From an uncultured Alphaproteobacteria bacterium (lineage in GTDB: Bacteria > Pseudomonadota > Alphaproteobacteria > RF32 > CAG-239): DNA of 64,000 nucleotides. The stretch spans positions 110,906 through 174,905 of the forward strand of contig CALXRP010000001.1 in the NCBI GenBank assembly GCA_944390885.1, in the 5' to 3' direction. Position 1 is the stretch's first letter. Each line of letters starts with the position of its first letter. The notes beneath the pieces were generated by a model. The model did no database searches. It had not been told where the DNA came from and worked only from the letters and a program-made list of their open reading frames with translations. Positions 44,506 to 52,753 of this stretch are shown here, one piece after another. The position numbers and the translations under genes were made by a program.

Positions 44506-45216
44506 TTATTCGTATATATACAATTCTTTGCCGTGTTCTTTCAGCCAGGCGCGGCCTTTCTCGCAACGGGGATTTAAAAAAGCGACGCAGTTCCAGAATT
44601 CTTCAGAGTGATCCGGGTGGCGCAAATGGGCGACTTCGTGCGCAATCAGATATCTGATGACATAATCGGGAGCCAGGGAAATCCGCCAGTTGTAGTTGAT
44701 GTTATTGCGGTTTGAGCAGCTGCCCCAGCGGCTTTTGGTGTCTTTAATGCACACGTCGTTGACCCGGCAGCCGATTTTTGCCGCTAGGCGCTGGGAGGCC
44801 TGATAGAATTTTTTTTGAGCCTGTTCTTTGATAAAATCGCGCAAGCGGCGGTGTAAAAACTCCTTTCCGCCGGAAACGCAGACAGAATCGCCGTCAAAGA
44901 AAACGCCAGCGCGGGCTTTGGGCATGTGTCTGATTGTGTAGGTTTTGCCGAAAAGGGAGATTTGCTCGCCGTTTTGAAATTTTCTTATCTGCGGAAGCTT
45001 TTCTAAACAGGAATCTATCCATCCCTGATTGCTGCGGACAAATTCCAATGCGCGTTTGCTTGAACAATAGCGCGGAATGGTTAAAACAGGAATCCGTTCT
45101 TTGTTGTCTATTTTTAATATTAATTTGCTGGCGCGGGGCGATTTGACGACTTTGATGTCGTAGCCCAGAGCTTCGGCATAATTAAAGGTCCGGCCAGTCA
45201 ACAATGTAATTTTCAT
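44506..45216 (-). CDS. YgjP-like M48-type metallopeptidase domain protein
   Basis: A 236-residue protein of the DUF45/YgjP family. The zinc-binding helix HEVAHLRHPDHSEEFW holds His-Glu-x2-His, and SRWGSCSN precedes it. The N-terminal half is a basic beta domain. It overlaps the upstream Cys-cluster gene by 35 bp, so the two are probably coexpressed. Proteolytic function is inferred from the motif only. Confidence 0.8.
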   Translation of the reverse strand: MKITLLTGRTFNYAEALGYDIKVVKSPRASKLILKIDNKERIPVLTIPRYCSSKRALEFVRSNQGWIDSCLEKLPQIRKFQNGEQISLFGKTYTIRHMPKARAGVFFDGDSVCVSGGKEFLHRRLRDFIKEQAQKKFYQASQRLAAKIGCRVNDVCIKDTKSRWGSCSNRNNINYNWRISLAPDYVIRYLIAHEVAHLRHPDHSEEFWNCVAFLNPRCEKGRAWLKEHGKELYIYE

Positions 45217-45694
45217 AATCTTCTATTCCTGTTTCGGAGACGGTTTCTTTATCTTTTAATGACATTTTGGCCTGATGGACGCTGTCAGCGCGGCCGGTTT
45301 TCAGCGGATGCCAGTCCGGCAAATCAAAACCGTTGTCCAACAGCCAGTAAGCGCAGGTTTTGGGCAGCCAGCGGGGTTTTTCTCGAATGGCAGCGAGGTC
45401 AATGTCGCGGCAGTCGGGGACTTTTTCAAAGCGGTGATAATAAATTTGGCACAAACAGCTTTGACTATCCAAAAAGCGGCAGCGGGTGTTGGTAAACTTT
45501 ATTTTTCCCTTTATTTCCAGTTTGTTCAGGCAGCATTTTCCGCAACCGTCGCACAGAAGCTCCCATTCTTCTTTGCTCATTTCCGATAGTTTTTTCTTTT
45601 TCCAGAACTCCGGTTCGAATCGGGAAAGGTCTTTGTATCGGGATTGGGGATCATAAGCTTCTTCCAAAAGATAATCTTTATTGTTCATTTTCAT
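45182..45694 (-). CDS. ycgN: YcgN-like Cys-cluster protein, copy 2
   Basis: A 170-residue protein of the UPF0260/YkgJ family. Cys pattern: LLCDGCGKCC, CRFLDSQSCLCQIY, then PDCRDID and KTCAYWLL, likely a metal (Fe or Zn) site. It follows a related gene with 17 bp overlap, so this is a tandem duplication. The family's molecular function is not known. Confidence 0.8.
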   Translation of the reverse strand: MKMNNKDYLLEEAYDPQSRYKDLSRFEPEFWKKKKLSEMSKEEWELLCDGCGKCCLNKLEIKGKIKFTNTRCRFLDSQSCLCQIYYHRFEKVPDCRDIDLAAIREKPRWLPKTCAYWLLDNGFDLPDWHPLKTGRADSVHQAKMSLKDKETVSETGIEDYENYIVDWPDL

Positions 45695-46115
45695 CCCCGA
45701 TTATATGGTCTTCAAGCTCATCTTCTTTGACTTCGGTTTCTGGAACGCAGTAATTTTTGATTGTGTATTCATCGGGAATCCTTCCGTTGTTCAGTAACGG
45801 ATGCCAGGCCGGCAGTCCTTTGCCTTCTGCCAGATAACGATAGGCGCAGGTTTGCGGCATCCAGCTGATTTTATCGACATTTTCTTTGGTCAGTTTCAGG
45901 CAGGTCGGAACCAGTGTGCAGCGCTCCCGATAGCAGGTGCAGCGGCAGTTATTTCGGTCAAAATAACGGCAGACGACGTTTGTATAAAAAATTTCTCCGC
46001 TGTCTTCGTCTTCCAGTTTGAGCAGACAGCATTTTCCGCAGTTCATGCAAACGGCTTCCCATTCGTCTTCCGTAAAGTCGGCGAGTTTTTTATGTTCCCA
46101 AAAGCGTTCCTGCAA
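45678..46115 (-). CDS. YcgN-like Cys-cluster protein, copy 1
   Basis: A 145-residue paralogue of the downstream gene: VCMNCGKCCLLKL, CRYFDRNNCRCTCY, PTCLKL and QTCAYRYL reproduce the same Cys spacing. It likely starts at TTG 46115, seven bases after GAGGAAA. The acidic C-terminus (ETEVKEDELEDHIIGDENEQ) is specific to this copy. It is divergent from the Cys-rich protein gene at 46182, so three Cys-rich genes are adjacent. Confidence 0.75.
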   Translation of the reverse strand: MQERFWEHKKLADFTEDEWEAVCMNCGKCCLLKLEDEDSGEIFYTNVVCRYFDRNNCRCTCYRERCTLVPTCLKLTKENVDKISWMPQTCAYRYLAEGKGLPAWHPLLNNGRIPDEYTIKNYCVPETEVKEDELEDHIIGDENEQ

Positions 46116-46181
46116 ATCTTTTTCCTCTTTTTTAATGAATTGACGCTATAATACAATAAATGATTTTAAGGAGAAAGTAAA

Positions 46182-46565
46182 ATGTTCGGATGGCTGGCAA
46201 AAATGTTAATCTCTACCCCGATCCAAAGCTCGGGTTGCGCCTGTTGTGAAGGAAAAAAGAAAAAGCTCGAAAAAATGCAAAAGGCAATTGTTGAAGGGCG
46301 GATTTTGGATGAAGATACTTCCGAATCGGGAAAATTGAGCTTTAGTTCCGGTAGTTTTTCGGCGCATTTTAATCCGGACGGCAGTGGCGAGTTTGAATAT
46401 TATGCTAAGACTCAGGCCGAAGATTCCTGTTGTTGCGGCGGCGGAGACGGGTGTTCGTGCGGTGGAAACTGCGGAGATGATGATGTTTGCCATTGCGGGC
46501 GCGGCGATGACTGTTGCAAGAAAACCGGCAAAAAACATGCCGGCTGCAAATGCGGAAAGCATTGA
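46182..46565 (+). CDS. Cys-rich protein with metallothionein-like tail
   Basis: A 127-residue protein with 15 Cys. Three sit in SGCACCEGKKKK near the N-terminus and 12 in the last about 47 residues (DSCCCGGGDGCSCGGNCG, then DDCCKK and GCKCGKH). A middle region (SFSSGSFSAHFNPDGSGEFEY) looks like a short beta domain. The tail recalls the metallothionein at 58591 but is Gly-rich. Metal binding is a reasonable inference. AAGGAGAAAG precedes the ATG. No terminator seen before the convergent dnaB end. Confidence 0.65.
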   Translation: MFGWLAKMLISTPIQSSGCACCEGKKKKLEKMQKAIVEGRILDEDTSESGKLSFSSGSFSAHFNPDGSGEFEYYAKTQAEDSCCCGGGDGCSCGGNCGDDDVCHCGRGDDCCKKTGKKHAGCKCGKH

Positions 46566-46586
46566 TGACAAATTGAGGGCGAATTT

Positions 46587-48062
46587 TTAATCTCGTGCCT
46601 GTTCAGGCAGGTATTCGTCTTTGGCAAGGTTGCCGAACTGAGCAAATTCGCCGTTCCAGAAAAGCTGGACGGTTCCGGTTGAACCGTGACGCTGTTTGCC
46701 GATGATGACTTCACCGATATTTTTGGTGCGGCGGACGCGTTCTTCCCATTCTTCCTGGCGTTTTTGGAAATGTTCCGGCGTTTCTCCGGCTTTTTGTTTG
46801 GGTTCCTCATTTTGAATGTAATAATTTTCGCGGTAGACAAACATAACGATATCGGCGTCTTGTTCAATAGACCCGGATTCACGCAGGTCGGACATGACGG
46901 GGCGTTTGTCGTCACGCTGCTCGACTCCGCGGTTTAACTGCGAAAGGGCGATAACCGGCACATTTAATTCTTTGGCGAGAATTTTTAATCCGCGGGAGAT
47001 TTCTGAAAGTTCCTGAACGCGGTTGCCTTCGTTCTTTTTGCTGCCGGAACCGGTAATCAGCTGGATGTAGTCTATGACGATTGCTCCGAGTCCTTTGTTA
47101 CGGCGCAGCCGGCGTGCACGCGTCCGAATGGTGTTGATGTTTAACCCCGGAGTGTCATCAATATAAAGCGGAATTTGTTCCAGTTCCTGCACGGCGGCGG
47201 CAATCCGCATGAATTCGGCTTTGTCGAGTTCGCCGTTGCGCATTTTTTTGCCGTTGGTCTGGGTAACGGTGGAAAGAATACGGCTGGCCAGCTGGTCAGC
47301 GGACATTTCCAGCGAGAAGAAGGCGACTCCGCGCATTTTGGGATCCAGGTTTTTATTATTGGCCATATATTCGGCAACATTATAAGCGATATTGGTAGCC
47401 AGAGCGGTTTTTCCCATGGCCGGACGGCCGGCGATGATTATCAGGTCTGACTTATTCAAACCGCCGATCATATAGTCAAGAGCATCCAGAGAAGTCGGGA
47501 GCCCAGAAATTTTTCCTTCTTTTTCATAGGCTTCGGCGATCAGGTGCAGAGAGTTGTTCAGAGCCTCGGAAAAGTCAATGAAGCCGCCGCGGGTGTCACC
47601 CTGGTTGGAAAGTTCGAACAGTTTTTTCTCCGCATTTTCTATTTGTTCAAACGCGTTGGTGTCAAGGTCTTCTTTGGAAGCCTCGTTTACAATTTCAAAT
47701 CCGGTATTGATGAGTTCGCGCCGCAGATATTTGTCATAAATAAACTGAGCATAATATTCGGCATTGGTCAGCGGAGAGGAGCTGTCGGCAAGTTGCACCA
47801 AATATTTGTAGCCGCCAACCTCGTCCAGCAGGCCTTCTTGCTCAAAATAGTTTTTCAGCGTAATAACGTCGGCGATGTGGCCCTTGCTGATGAGTTTGGA
47901 AATAATGTCATAAATTTTGGCATGGACAGGGTCGGCAAAATGTTCCGGTCTTAAGAATTCGGAGATTTTTTCAAAAGCTTTGTTGTTGGCAAGCAGGGCG
48001 CCGAGCAGGGCTTGTTCGGCTTCAATATTCTGCGGCAGTTTTGAGGTATCGATGTTTTCCAT
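46587..48062 (-). CDS. dnaB: Replicative DNA helicase DnaB
   Basis: Hexameric 5'-3' helicase of the replication fork. The 491-residue product has the N-terminal primase-binding domain (PQNIEAEQALLGALL), Walker A GRPAMGKTA, Walker B VIDYIQLI, and the SQLNRGVEQR and DLRESGSIEQDAD motifs. No intein is present. It follows rpmB by about 160 bp and a terminator. Confidence 0.97.
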   Translation of the reverse strand: MENIDTSKLPQNIEAEQALLGALLANNKAFEKISEFLRPEHFADPVHAKIYDIISKLISKGHIADVITLKNYFEQEGLLDEVGGYKYLVQLADSSSPLTNAEYYAQFIYDKYLRRELINTGFEIVNEASKEDLDTNAFEQIENAEKKLFELSNQGDTRGGFIDFSEALNNSLHLIAEAYEKEGKISGLPTSLDALDYMIGGLNKSDLIIIAGRPAMGKTALATNIAYNVAEYMANNKNLDPKMRGVAFFSLEMSADQLASRILSTVTQTNGKKMRNGELDKAEFMRIAAAVQELEQIPLYIDDTPGLNINTIRTRARRLRRNKGLGAIVIDYIQLITGSGSKKNEGNRVQELSEISRGLKILAKELNVPVIALSQLNRGVEQRDDKRPVMSDLRESGSIEQDADIVMFVYRENYYIQNEEPKQKAGETPEHFQKRQEEWEERVRRTKNIGEVIIGKQRHGSTGTVQLFWNGEFAQFGNLAKDEYLPEQARD

Positions 48063-48170
48063 AATTTATGACAGTCCTGATGTTTTTTAATCTGACTTTT
48101 TATAGCGGAGATTTTTGTAAAATACAAAGAATTTTGGCGGAGATTTTGCACAGCCTGTTAATTATGGGGA

Positions 48171-48198
48171 TAAAAAAAGAACCTCCTGAGAGGTTCTT
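48171..48198 (-). terminator. Terminator of rpmB (minus strand)
   Basis: aagaacctc (48177-48185) / gaggttctt (48190-48198); on the minus strand the stem is followed by seven T. Confidence 0.9.
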
Positions 48199-48223
48199 GT
48201 CTGAAATCTTCTGAAAGAAGCGT

Positions 48224-48517
48224 TTATTCGGCAGCAGCTGCCTTGCTTTTTGCAATTGATTTTTTGATTTTGATTGCTTCTTCCGTCAGTTTTGTATTAG
48301 AAGTAGCTTCCAAGTAAGCATCCAAACCGCCGTTGTGCTCAATGGAGCGCAGCGTTTTGGAACAAACTTTAAGTTTGAAGATTTTGCCCAATGTTTCACT
48401 CAACAGGGAAACATTCTGCAAATTCGGCAAAAAGCGGCGGCGGGTTTTGTTGTTAGCGTGGCTAACGTTGTTTCCGCTCATAGCGCCGGTTCCTGCGATA
48501 TCACATTTTTTAGCCAT
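48224..48517 (-). CDS. rpmB: 50S ribosomal protein bL28
   Basis: A 97-residue protein starting MAKKCDIAGTGAMSGNNVSH, the bL28 signature, with NNKTRRRFLPNLQ and an Ala/Lys-rich C-terminus. Monocistronic, between the tRNA gene and dnaB, with its own terminator. Confidence 0.97.
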   Translation of the reverse strand: MAKKCDIAGTGAMSGNNVSHANNKTRRRFLPNLQNVSLLSETLGKIFKLKVCSKTLRSIEHNGGLDAYLEATSNTKLTEEAIKIKKSIAKSKAAAAE

Positions 48518-48666
48518 TGTTATAATCCTTTGTCTTAACCATAAAATAAACCTGTTGGCTTGTTAATAACTACAAATTTGCTAGAAGTCAAGAAAAAATT
48601 GAGATAAATGACTTTTTTTGTAGAATTATTGAAAATTTTGTTGTAATACTATTTGCGACAATTTGT

Positions 48667-48743
48667 GTACCCGTAGCTCAGTTGGATAGAGTATCGGCCT
48701 CCGACGCCGAGGGTCGTGGGTTCGAATCCCTCCGGGTACGCCA
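48667..48743 (+). tRNA. tRNA-Arg (anticodon CCG)
   Basis: A 77-nt cloverleaf with encoded CCA. Acceptor gtacccg pairs with cgggtac; anticodon stem tcggc/gccga encloses ctccgac, giving anticodon CCG; T arm gtgggttcgaatccc in standard form. It reads CGG codons. A 15-bp terminator stem follows, and its last 19 nt are duplicated at 48908-48926. Confidence 0.97.
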
Positions 48744-48744
48744 T

Positions 48745-48782
48745 AAATAAAAGCCACTCCTTTAGCGAGTGGCTTTTATTTA
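48745..48782 (+). terminator. Terminator of the tRNA-Arg gene
   Basis: aaataaaagccactc (48745-48759) pairs perfectly with gagtggcttttattt (48767-48781). Confidence 0.9.
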
Positions 48783-48907
48783 TGTTGGGTGTCGGTGGAT
48801 TTGAACCCACGGAGAAGTGGGTTTGACTACCAGCGAAAGGCGGGCGGGAGAACGTCGGTACGCGGAAGCGTATGAGCGCCTGTGCAACTCAAGCTATAGC
48901 GCAGAGT

Positions 48908-48926
48908 AATCCCTCCGGGTACGCCA
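48908..48926 (+). repeat. Duplicate of the tRNA-Arg 3' end; putative attachment-site remnant
   Basis: aatccctccgggtacgcca is identical to 48725-48743, the 3' end of tRNA-Arg including CCA. Direct repeats of a tRNA 3' end are the usual mark left by site-specific integration. The 164 bp between the copies contain a small T-arm-like inverted repeat (gaacccac / gtgggttt) but no gene. Confidence 0.7.
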
Positions 48927-48953
48927 TTCTTAAGTTGTTTTGTCCGGGCAATT

Positions 48954-49928
48954 TCAGAAAAGTATGTCCTGGCTATGCAGTGCCTGATGCAGATATGCGG
49001 CGGCCAAGATGACGGCGGCCCGGCTCGGCGGTGTTTCGGCCAGGGGATTTAACATCATAAAGTCATGAATCGTTCCGGCAAATCTTAGAGAAACGACATC
49101 AACGCCGGCTTTATTTAATTTTTGGGCAAAGGCTTCTCCTTCATCGCGCAAAACATCGTTTTCATCCGTTATAATCAAAGCCGGAGGCAGTCCTTTCAAC
49201 TCATCAGGCTTTGCCTGCAGAGGGCTTGCCAGAATATTCTGTCGGTCTTTTTCATTCGGGGCATATTGCATCCAAAACCATTCCATGGCCTTTTTTGTCA
49301 GCCAGGGACCGTCAGCGTATGTTTGGTAGGAGGAATTGTCAAAGGCGGCATTGGTTACCGGATAAAACAACGCCTGACATGTGATTGGGGGATTATTTTC
49401 GTTTTTCTTTGCCAACAGACACAGGGCTATGGCCATGTTGCCGCCGACACTGTCTCCGGCTACGGCCAGACGAGTCGTATCAATATTGTATTTGTCGGCT
49501 GAAGCGGAAATATGCTGCAAAGCGATAAACAAGTCGTCCGTTATTTCAGGAAACTGCGCTTCCGGGGACGGGGTATAAATCGGAAAAACGACAACGGCCT
49601 GTGTTTTTACGGCCAATTCTGCCGTTAGGCGGGCATGGGTGCGATCATTGCCCATAACCCATCCGCCGCCGTGGATATAAAATATTACGGGCAGTCGTTT
49701 TTTGTTTTTTTGCGGCCGTATAATTTTTATTGACATTTTTCGTTTGTTTGTGGTGTTAATTTCAATGGTATCACTTTGAATATCAGGTATTTTAACTTTG
49801 GTGTTCTGAACGTTGAGCAAGACTTTTCGAGCCTCTTCCGGAGTGAGTTCGTAGAGCGGTTTTCCTCCTGCTGTTTCCAATTGGTTGATGAAATGTCGGA
49901 TGCCATTTGTTAAAAATATTTTTTCCAT
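48954..49928 (-). CDS. Alpha/beta hydrolase of the hormone-sensitive-lipase family
   Basis: A 324-residue serine esterase. The oxyanion motif HGGGW (about residue 93), the nucleophile elbow GDSVGG, and a C-terminal Asp/His pair (ITDENDVLRDEGE and GTIHDF) are present. I start at ATG 49928 because AAGGAGG precedes it; longer frames lack support. No signal peptide. The substrate, presumably a short ester, is not known. Confidence 0.85.
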   Translation of the reverse strand: MEKIFLTNGIRHFINQLETAGGKPLYELTPEEARKVLLNVQNTKVKIPDIQSDTIEINTTNKRKMSIKIIRPQKNKKRLPVIFYIHGGGWVMGNDRTHARLTAELAVKTQAVVVFPIYTPSPEAQFPEITDDLFIALQHISASADKYNIDTTRLAVAGDSVGGNMAIALCLLAKKNENNPPITCQALFYPVTNAAFDNSSYQTYADGPWLTKKAMEWFWMQYAPNEKDRQNILASPLQAKPDELKGLPPALIITDENDVLRDEGEAFAQKLNKAGVDVVSLRFAGTIHDFMMLNPLAETPPSRAAVILAAAYLHQALHSQDILF

Positions 49929-50059
49929 ATTATCCTCCTTGCAACAATCAAGATATAAAACCTGATTTTGGGGTTTCAAGTCGTGTTGACTTGTTTGGCG
50001 CCTTATGTTACTTTTGGCAGGTTAGAGAAAGATTATGTCAAATTAAATATTTTTATGTC

Positions 50060-50917
50060 ATGAAACATTTTATTATTACAAAAGCTGCCGGCCTGAATAT
50101 TTTATGGCTATGGGACAGTAAATTGGAAAAGTTTGAAAAGCTGGACGAGGGTATTACTGTTACGGTTGATCAATCTTTGACGGAGGCAAAAGCGGGAGAT
50201 TCAGAGAAAGATTTTTGCTTTTTCTGGATAGAGAATGATGAATTGCATCGAACACCGAAGCATTGTTCCGATGTTAAAAGTTATGCTAAGTGTCTGATAT
50301 ATCAGAAAGACGGGCTTTGGTATCTGAGAAAAAATAAATTCTTGGATAAGGATGAATGCTTGGGAAAAGCAGACAGTTATAATGCTTTTGCTGCAAGAAA
50401 GAATTTCTATCTGAAAGATTTTCCGGGAGAAAATTATACCATGTTCTTTTTGACTCCGGAGCCTTTTAATCTGGTTCAGAAGCAATATGGTAAACCGTAT
50501 TTTGTCTGTGATGAAAAGATTGTTGTTGAAAGAAGTGACGGATATTTTGATATTTATCGTTACGGCAGTCCTGCTAAAGCAGAGTTGATAACCGTTGATG
50601 ATTGTAATAACAAGATGAAAATTTACGGTTTTGTTCCCAAAGTCGGGGCTTATAAATTTTTTGCAGAAGGAAAAAACATTATTACTTTTGACAATGCTTA
50701 TCTTCTTTTGGATGAAAGCGGCAATGCCAAGCTTTATGCTGTATCCAAGGGATGTGCTGACCTGGTTGACGAAGGAAAATATAAACTGAAAAATTATCAT
50801 TGTGTTTTTCAGATCAATGACAAGCTCTATCCGGTTCTTTATTCGTTTGTCCAATGGGAGAAAGCAAGGTTGACATTTAGGGGAAAGATTAAACATCTTT
50901 TTAAGAGGTTATTTTAA
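50060..50917 (+). CDS. Hypothetical protein (285 aa)
   Basis: A soluble protein starting MKHFIITKAAGLNILWLWD, rich in Lys, Tyr and Asp, with repeated short beta-like strands (KIVVERSDGYFDIYRYG; NIITFDNAYLLLDESG) that could form a repeat fold such as a beta-propeller. It ends in a basic stretch (RGKIKHLFKRLF). The frame is open from 49907, but that overlaps the divergent hydrolase start, so ATG 50060 is preferred. No family recognised. AT-rich, with its own terminator; probably accessory. Confidence 0.6.
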   Translation: MKHFIITKAAGLNILWLWDSKLEKFEKLDEGITVTVDQSLTEAKAGDSEKDFCFFWIENDELHRTPKHCSDVKSYAKCLIYQKDGLWYLRKNKFLDKDECLGKADSYNAFAARKNFYLKDFPGENYTMFFLTPEPFNLVQKQYGKPYFVCDEKIVVERSDGYFDIYRYGSPAKAELITVDDCNNKMKIYGFVPKVGAYKFFAEGKNIITFDNAYLLLDESGNAKLYAVSKGCADLVDEGKYKLKNYHCVFQINDKLYPVLYSFVQWEKARLTFRGKIKHLFKRLF

Positions 50918-50921
50918 AAGT

Positions 50922-50952
50922 AAAAAGGCCGGAAAAACTTCCGGCTTTTTTT
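50922..50952. terminator. Terminator between two converging hypothetical genes
   Basis: aaaaaggccgg / ccggctttttt with one bulged G, then T run. It ends at the stop codon of the convergent gene. Confidence 0.8.
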
Positions 50953-51662
50953 TACAATAGGGACATGTAATCTTTAAAGGACATATATTCCCTGCAATAA
51001 GGCTTTTCTTTGCTGTCAAGAAGCTCGGCCCCGACGCAGATGTTCGCAATATACAACGGAACAACTTTCCTTCCGGCAAAAATCTTGTCCGGATATTGTT
51101 TTACCCGTGCCGCGGCAAAATAAGCATTGTATGGCTTGGCATATTTTACCAGATGCTTCCATGAGATCTTTGCACAAAATTCTTCCGGTGTAACCAGATA
51201 ATTCTCAGTTTTCTTTTTTTGAAAATTTTCATCAAGTTCCGTTCGAAAATATATGCCGCCGATACAATATCCGGTTTGGTTTTGAAACGGCGGGAGCATT
51301 AATGCGTTAAAACAGCTGTAGAAGTTATTGCCGGTAGTTGCACCGTAGCCGACCGGATCTTGATAAAAGGTTTCATACACCAGAGAAGCTTCCGGAAAAT
51401 CGCTTTCAGAAACCGGCTCATTTTCCATAACCAGTTTGAAAAAAGGATGACCGGTAAAAATTTCGTTTTCAATCGTTGCGAAAGAGTGTAGGGATATCCG
51501 CATCTGCTTATCCATAAAAAAGAACCATTGTCTTTCCTGCCACATGGTTTTTGAACCAAATTCCAATGCCAAAATTTTATACATCAAAGAACATTTGATG
51601 TTAATTTTTACGAAGCGTCCGTCCCACCAACAAGGCGATAAATATTCCTTATAAATTTCCAT
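50952..51662 (-). CDS. Hypothetical protein (236 aa)
   Basis: A soluble protein starting MEIYKEYLSPCWWDG, rich in aromatic residues (KTMWQERQWFFFMD, PFFKL). It has no signal peptide or membrane segment and no motif I know. It is convergent with another unknown gene and lies beside the promoter palindrome at 51758, so this looks like an accessory island between the tRNA and the Mla operon. Confidence 0.6.
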   Translation of the reverse strand: MEIYKEYLSPCWWDGRFVKINIKCSLMYKILALEFGSKTMWQERQWFFFMDKQMRISLHSFATIENEIFTGHPFFKLVMENEPVSESDFPEASLVYETFYQDPVGYGATTGNNFYSCFNALMLPPFQNQTGYCIGGIYFRTELDENFQKKKTENYLVTPEEFCAKISWKHLVKYAKPYNAYFAAARVKQYPDKIFAGRKVVPLYIANICVGAELLDSKEKPYCREYMSFKDYMSLL

Positions 51663-51757
51663 AATGATAATTTTTATTAATTAATAATTTTCTGAACGTT
51701 TCAAAATTTATCGTTCTTTGATTAAAAGTCAAGGAGGAAGCATTATAAAATTAAATC

Positions 51758-51800
51758 TTGACAATTATAATATATAGTTTATAATCTATATATTATAATT
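51758..51800 (+). promoter_or_regulatory. Consensus sigma70 promoter inside a 15-bp inverted repeat
   Basis: TTGACA (51758-51763), a 16-bp spacer, and TATAAT (51780-51785). aattataatatatag (51763-51777) and ctatatattataatt (51786-51800) are exact reverse complements with the -10 box in the 8-bp loop. A repressor dimer bound to the arms would block RNA polymerase. Confidence 0.8.
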
Positions 51801-51823
51801 GATATATTACAAAAGAGGCAATT

Positions 51824-52330
51824 ATGAAAAATCTTATATTATCCTTATTGACTTTTATTCTTTATCCGGTACAGGCCTTTGCTAATCCGGCCTGTGCCGT
51901 TTGTACCGTTGCCATTGGCGCTTCCATCGGCATTGCCCGGAGGCTCGGCATTGAAGACTCTGTTGTCGGCTTGTGGGCAGGGGCTTTGCTGACTCTTCTC
52001 GGCTATTGGTGCATTAAATTTTTTGATAGTAAAAACTGGCATTTTTGGGGGCGGGATTTTCTTTTAATGTTGCTTTCCGTAGGAATGATCGGTTTTATTT
52101 ATATCAGCGAAGTTATTTATCAGCCTCATGTTATCTGGTATGTTTTTTATCTTGATCCGATTTTGTTCAGCGCTCTGCTTGGGATGCTTATTTATATTTA
52201 TTCGCAAAAATTTTATCAGTGGATGAAGGCCAGAAACGGCGGGTATGCTCATTTTCCGTTTGAAAAAGTTGTTTTGCCACTTGGCCTTCTGCTCCTTGCC
52301 AGTTTTTATCTGAACAATTTTCCGCTTTAG
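51824..52330 (+). CDS. Membrane protein with N-terminal CxxC motif
   Basis: A 168-residue protein with a signal-like N-terminus (MKNLILSLLTFILYPVQAFA), immediately followed by NPACAVCTVAIGASIG, that is a Cys-x2-Cys at the start of the mature part, and then about four transmembrane helices. The CxxC could hold a metal or a disulfide. AAGAGGCAATT lies upstream of the ATG. It is driven by the promoter-palindrome at 51758-51800, so expression is likely tightly controlled. Family not recognised. Confidence 0.65.
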   Translation: MKNLILSLLTFILYPVQAFANPACAVCTVAIGASIGIARRLGIEDSVVGLWAGALLTLLGYWCIKFFDSKNWHFWGRDFLLMLLSVGMIGFIYISEVIYQPHVIWYVFYLDPILFSALLGMLIYIYSQKFYQWMKARNGGYAHFPFEKVVLPLGLLLLASFYLNNFPL

Positions 52331-52429
52331 TCGCAGGAGTTATGAGTAATGAATACCGTCTGATATCAGGCGGTATTATGATGTTTATCAAAGGTTTCTA
52401 GGTGAATTTTTTATAAATAAAATCTGAAA

Positions 52430-52672
52430 TTAATTAATTGACTTTTCTGCTTTGGCGATAATTTCTTTTAAGTCGACGCCGACAGATGAAGCAACCATCA
52501 TTAACGTGCGCAATGTCGGGCTGTTTCTTTTGCTAACCATCAAAGTAATGGCTGTACGGCTGATTCCTGTTTCTTGGGATATTTGCAATTTTGTAATTTT
52601 GCGTTCAATCCGTTTTTGTTCAAGAAGCTCAACCACTCTCTGTGATATTTTTTCTGCTTTTTCTCTATTCAT
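52430..52672 (-). CDS. XRE-family helix-turn-helix regulator
   Basis: An 80-residue protein. Residues about 26-75 form a Cro/C1-type HTH (ITKLQISQETGISRTAITLMVSK in two pieces), so nearly the whole protein is DNA-binding domain. It is divergent from the YrbL-like gene, and the region between holds a 22-bp perfect palindrome that is a natural operator for a dimer of this size. Confidence 0.85.
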   Translation of the reverse strand: MNREKAEKISQRVVELLEQKRIERKITKLQISQETGISRTAITLMVSKRNSPTLRTLMMVASSVGVDLKEIIAKAEKSIN

Positions 52673-52688
52673 GTTTCTAGATTAGGGG

Positions 52689-52726
52689 TTGACATCTTAG
52701 TTTTAAATGTAATTATAATTACATTT
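52689..52726 (+). promoter_or_regulatory. Promoter with 22-bp perfect palindrome between XRE and YrbL-like genes
   Basis: TTGACA (52689-52694) followed by aaatgtaatta.taattacattt (52705-52726), a perfect palindrome that covers the -10 region (TATAAT-like at 52714-52719, spacer 19). Likely operator of the adjacent XRE protein. Confidence 0.65.
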
Positions 52727-52753
52727 TGTGAAAGTTTACGGGATACGGAATTT

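Noticed and set aside
48784..48907. A second, minus-strand tRNA gene
   Set aside because: Only a T-arm-like piece (tgggttcaaatcca) is visible; no acceptor, D or anticodon arm could be assembled.
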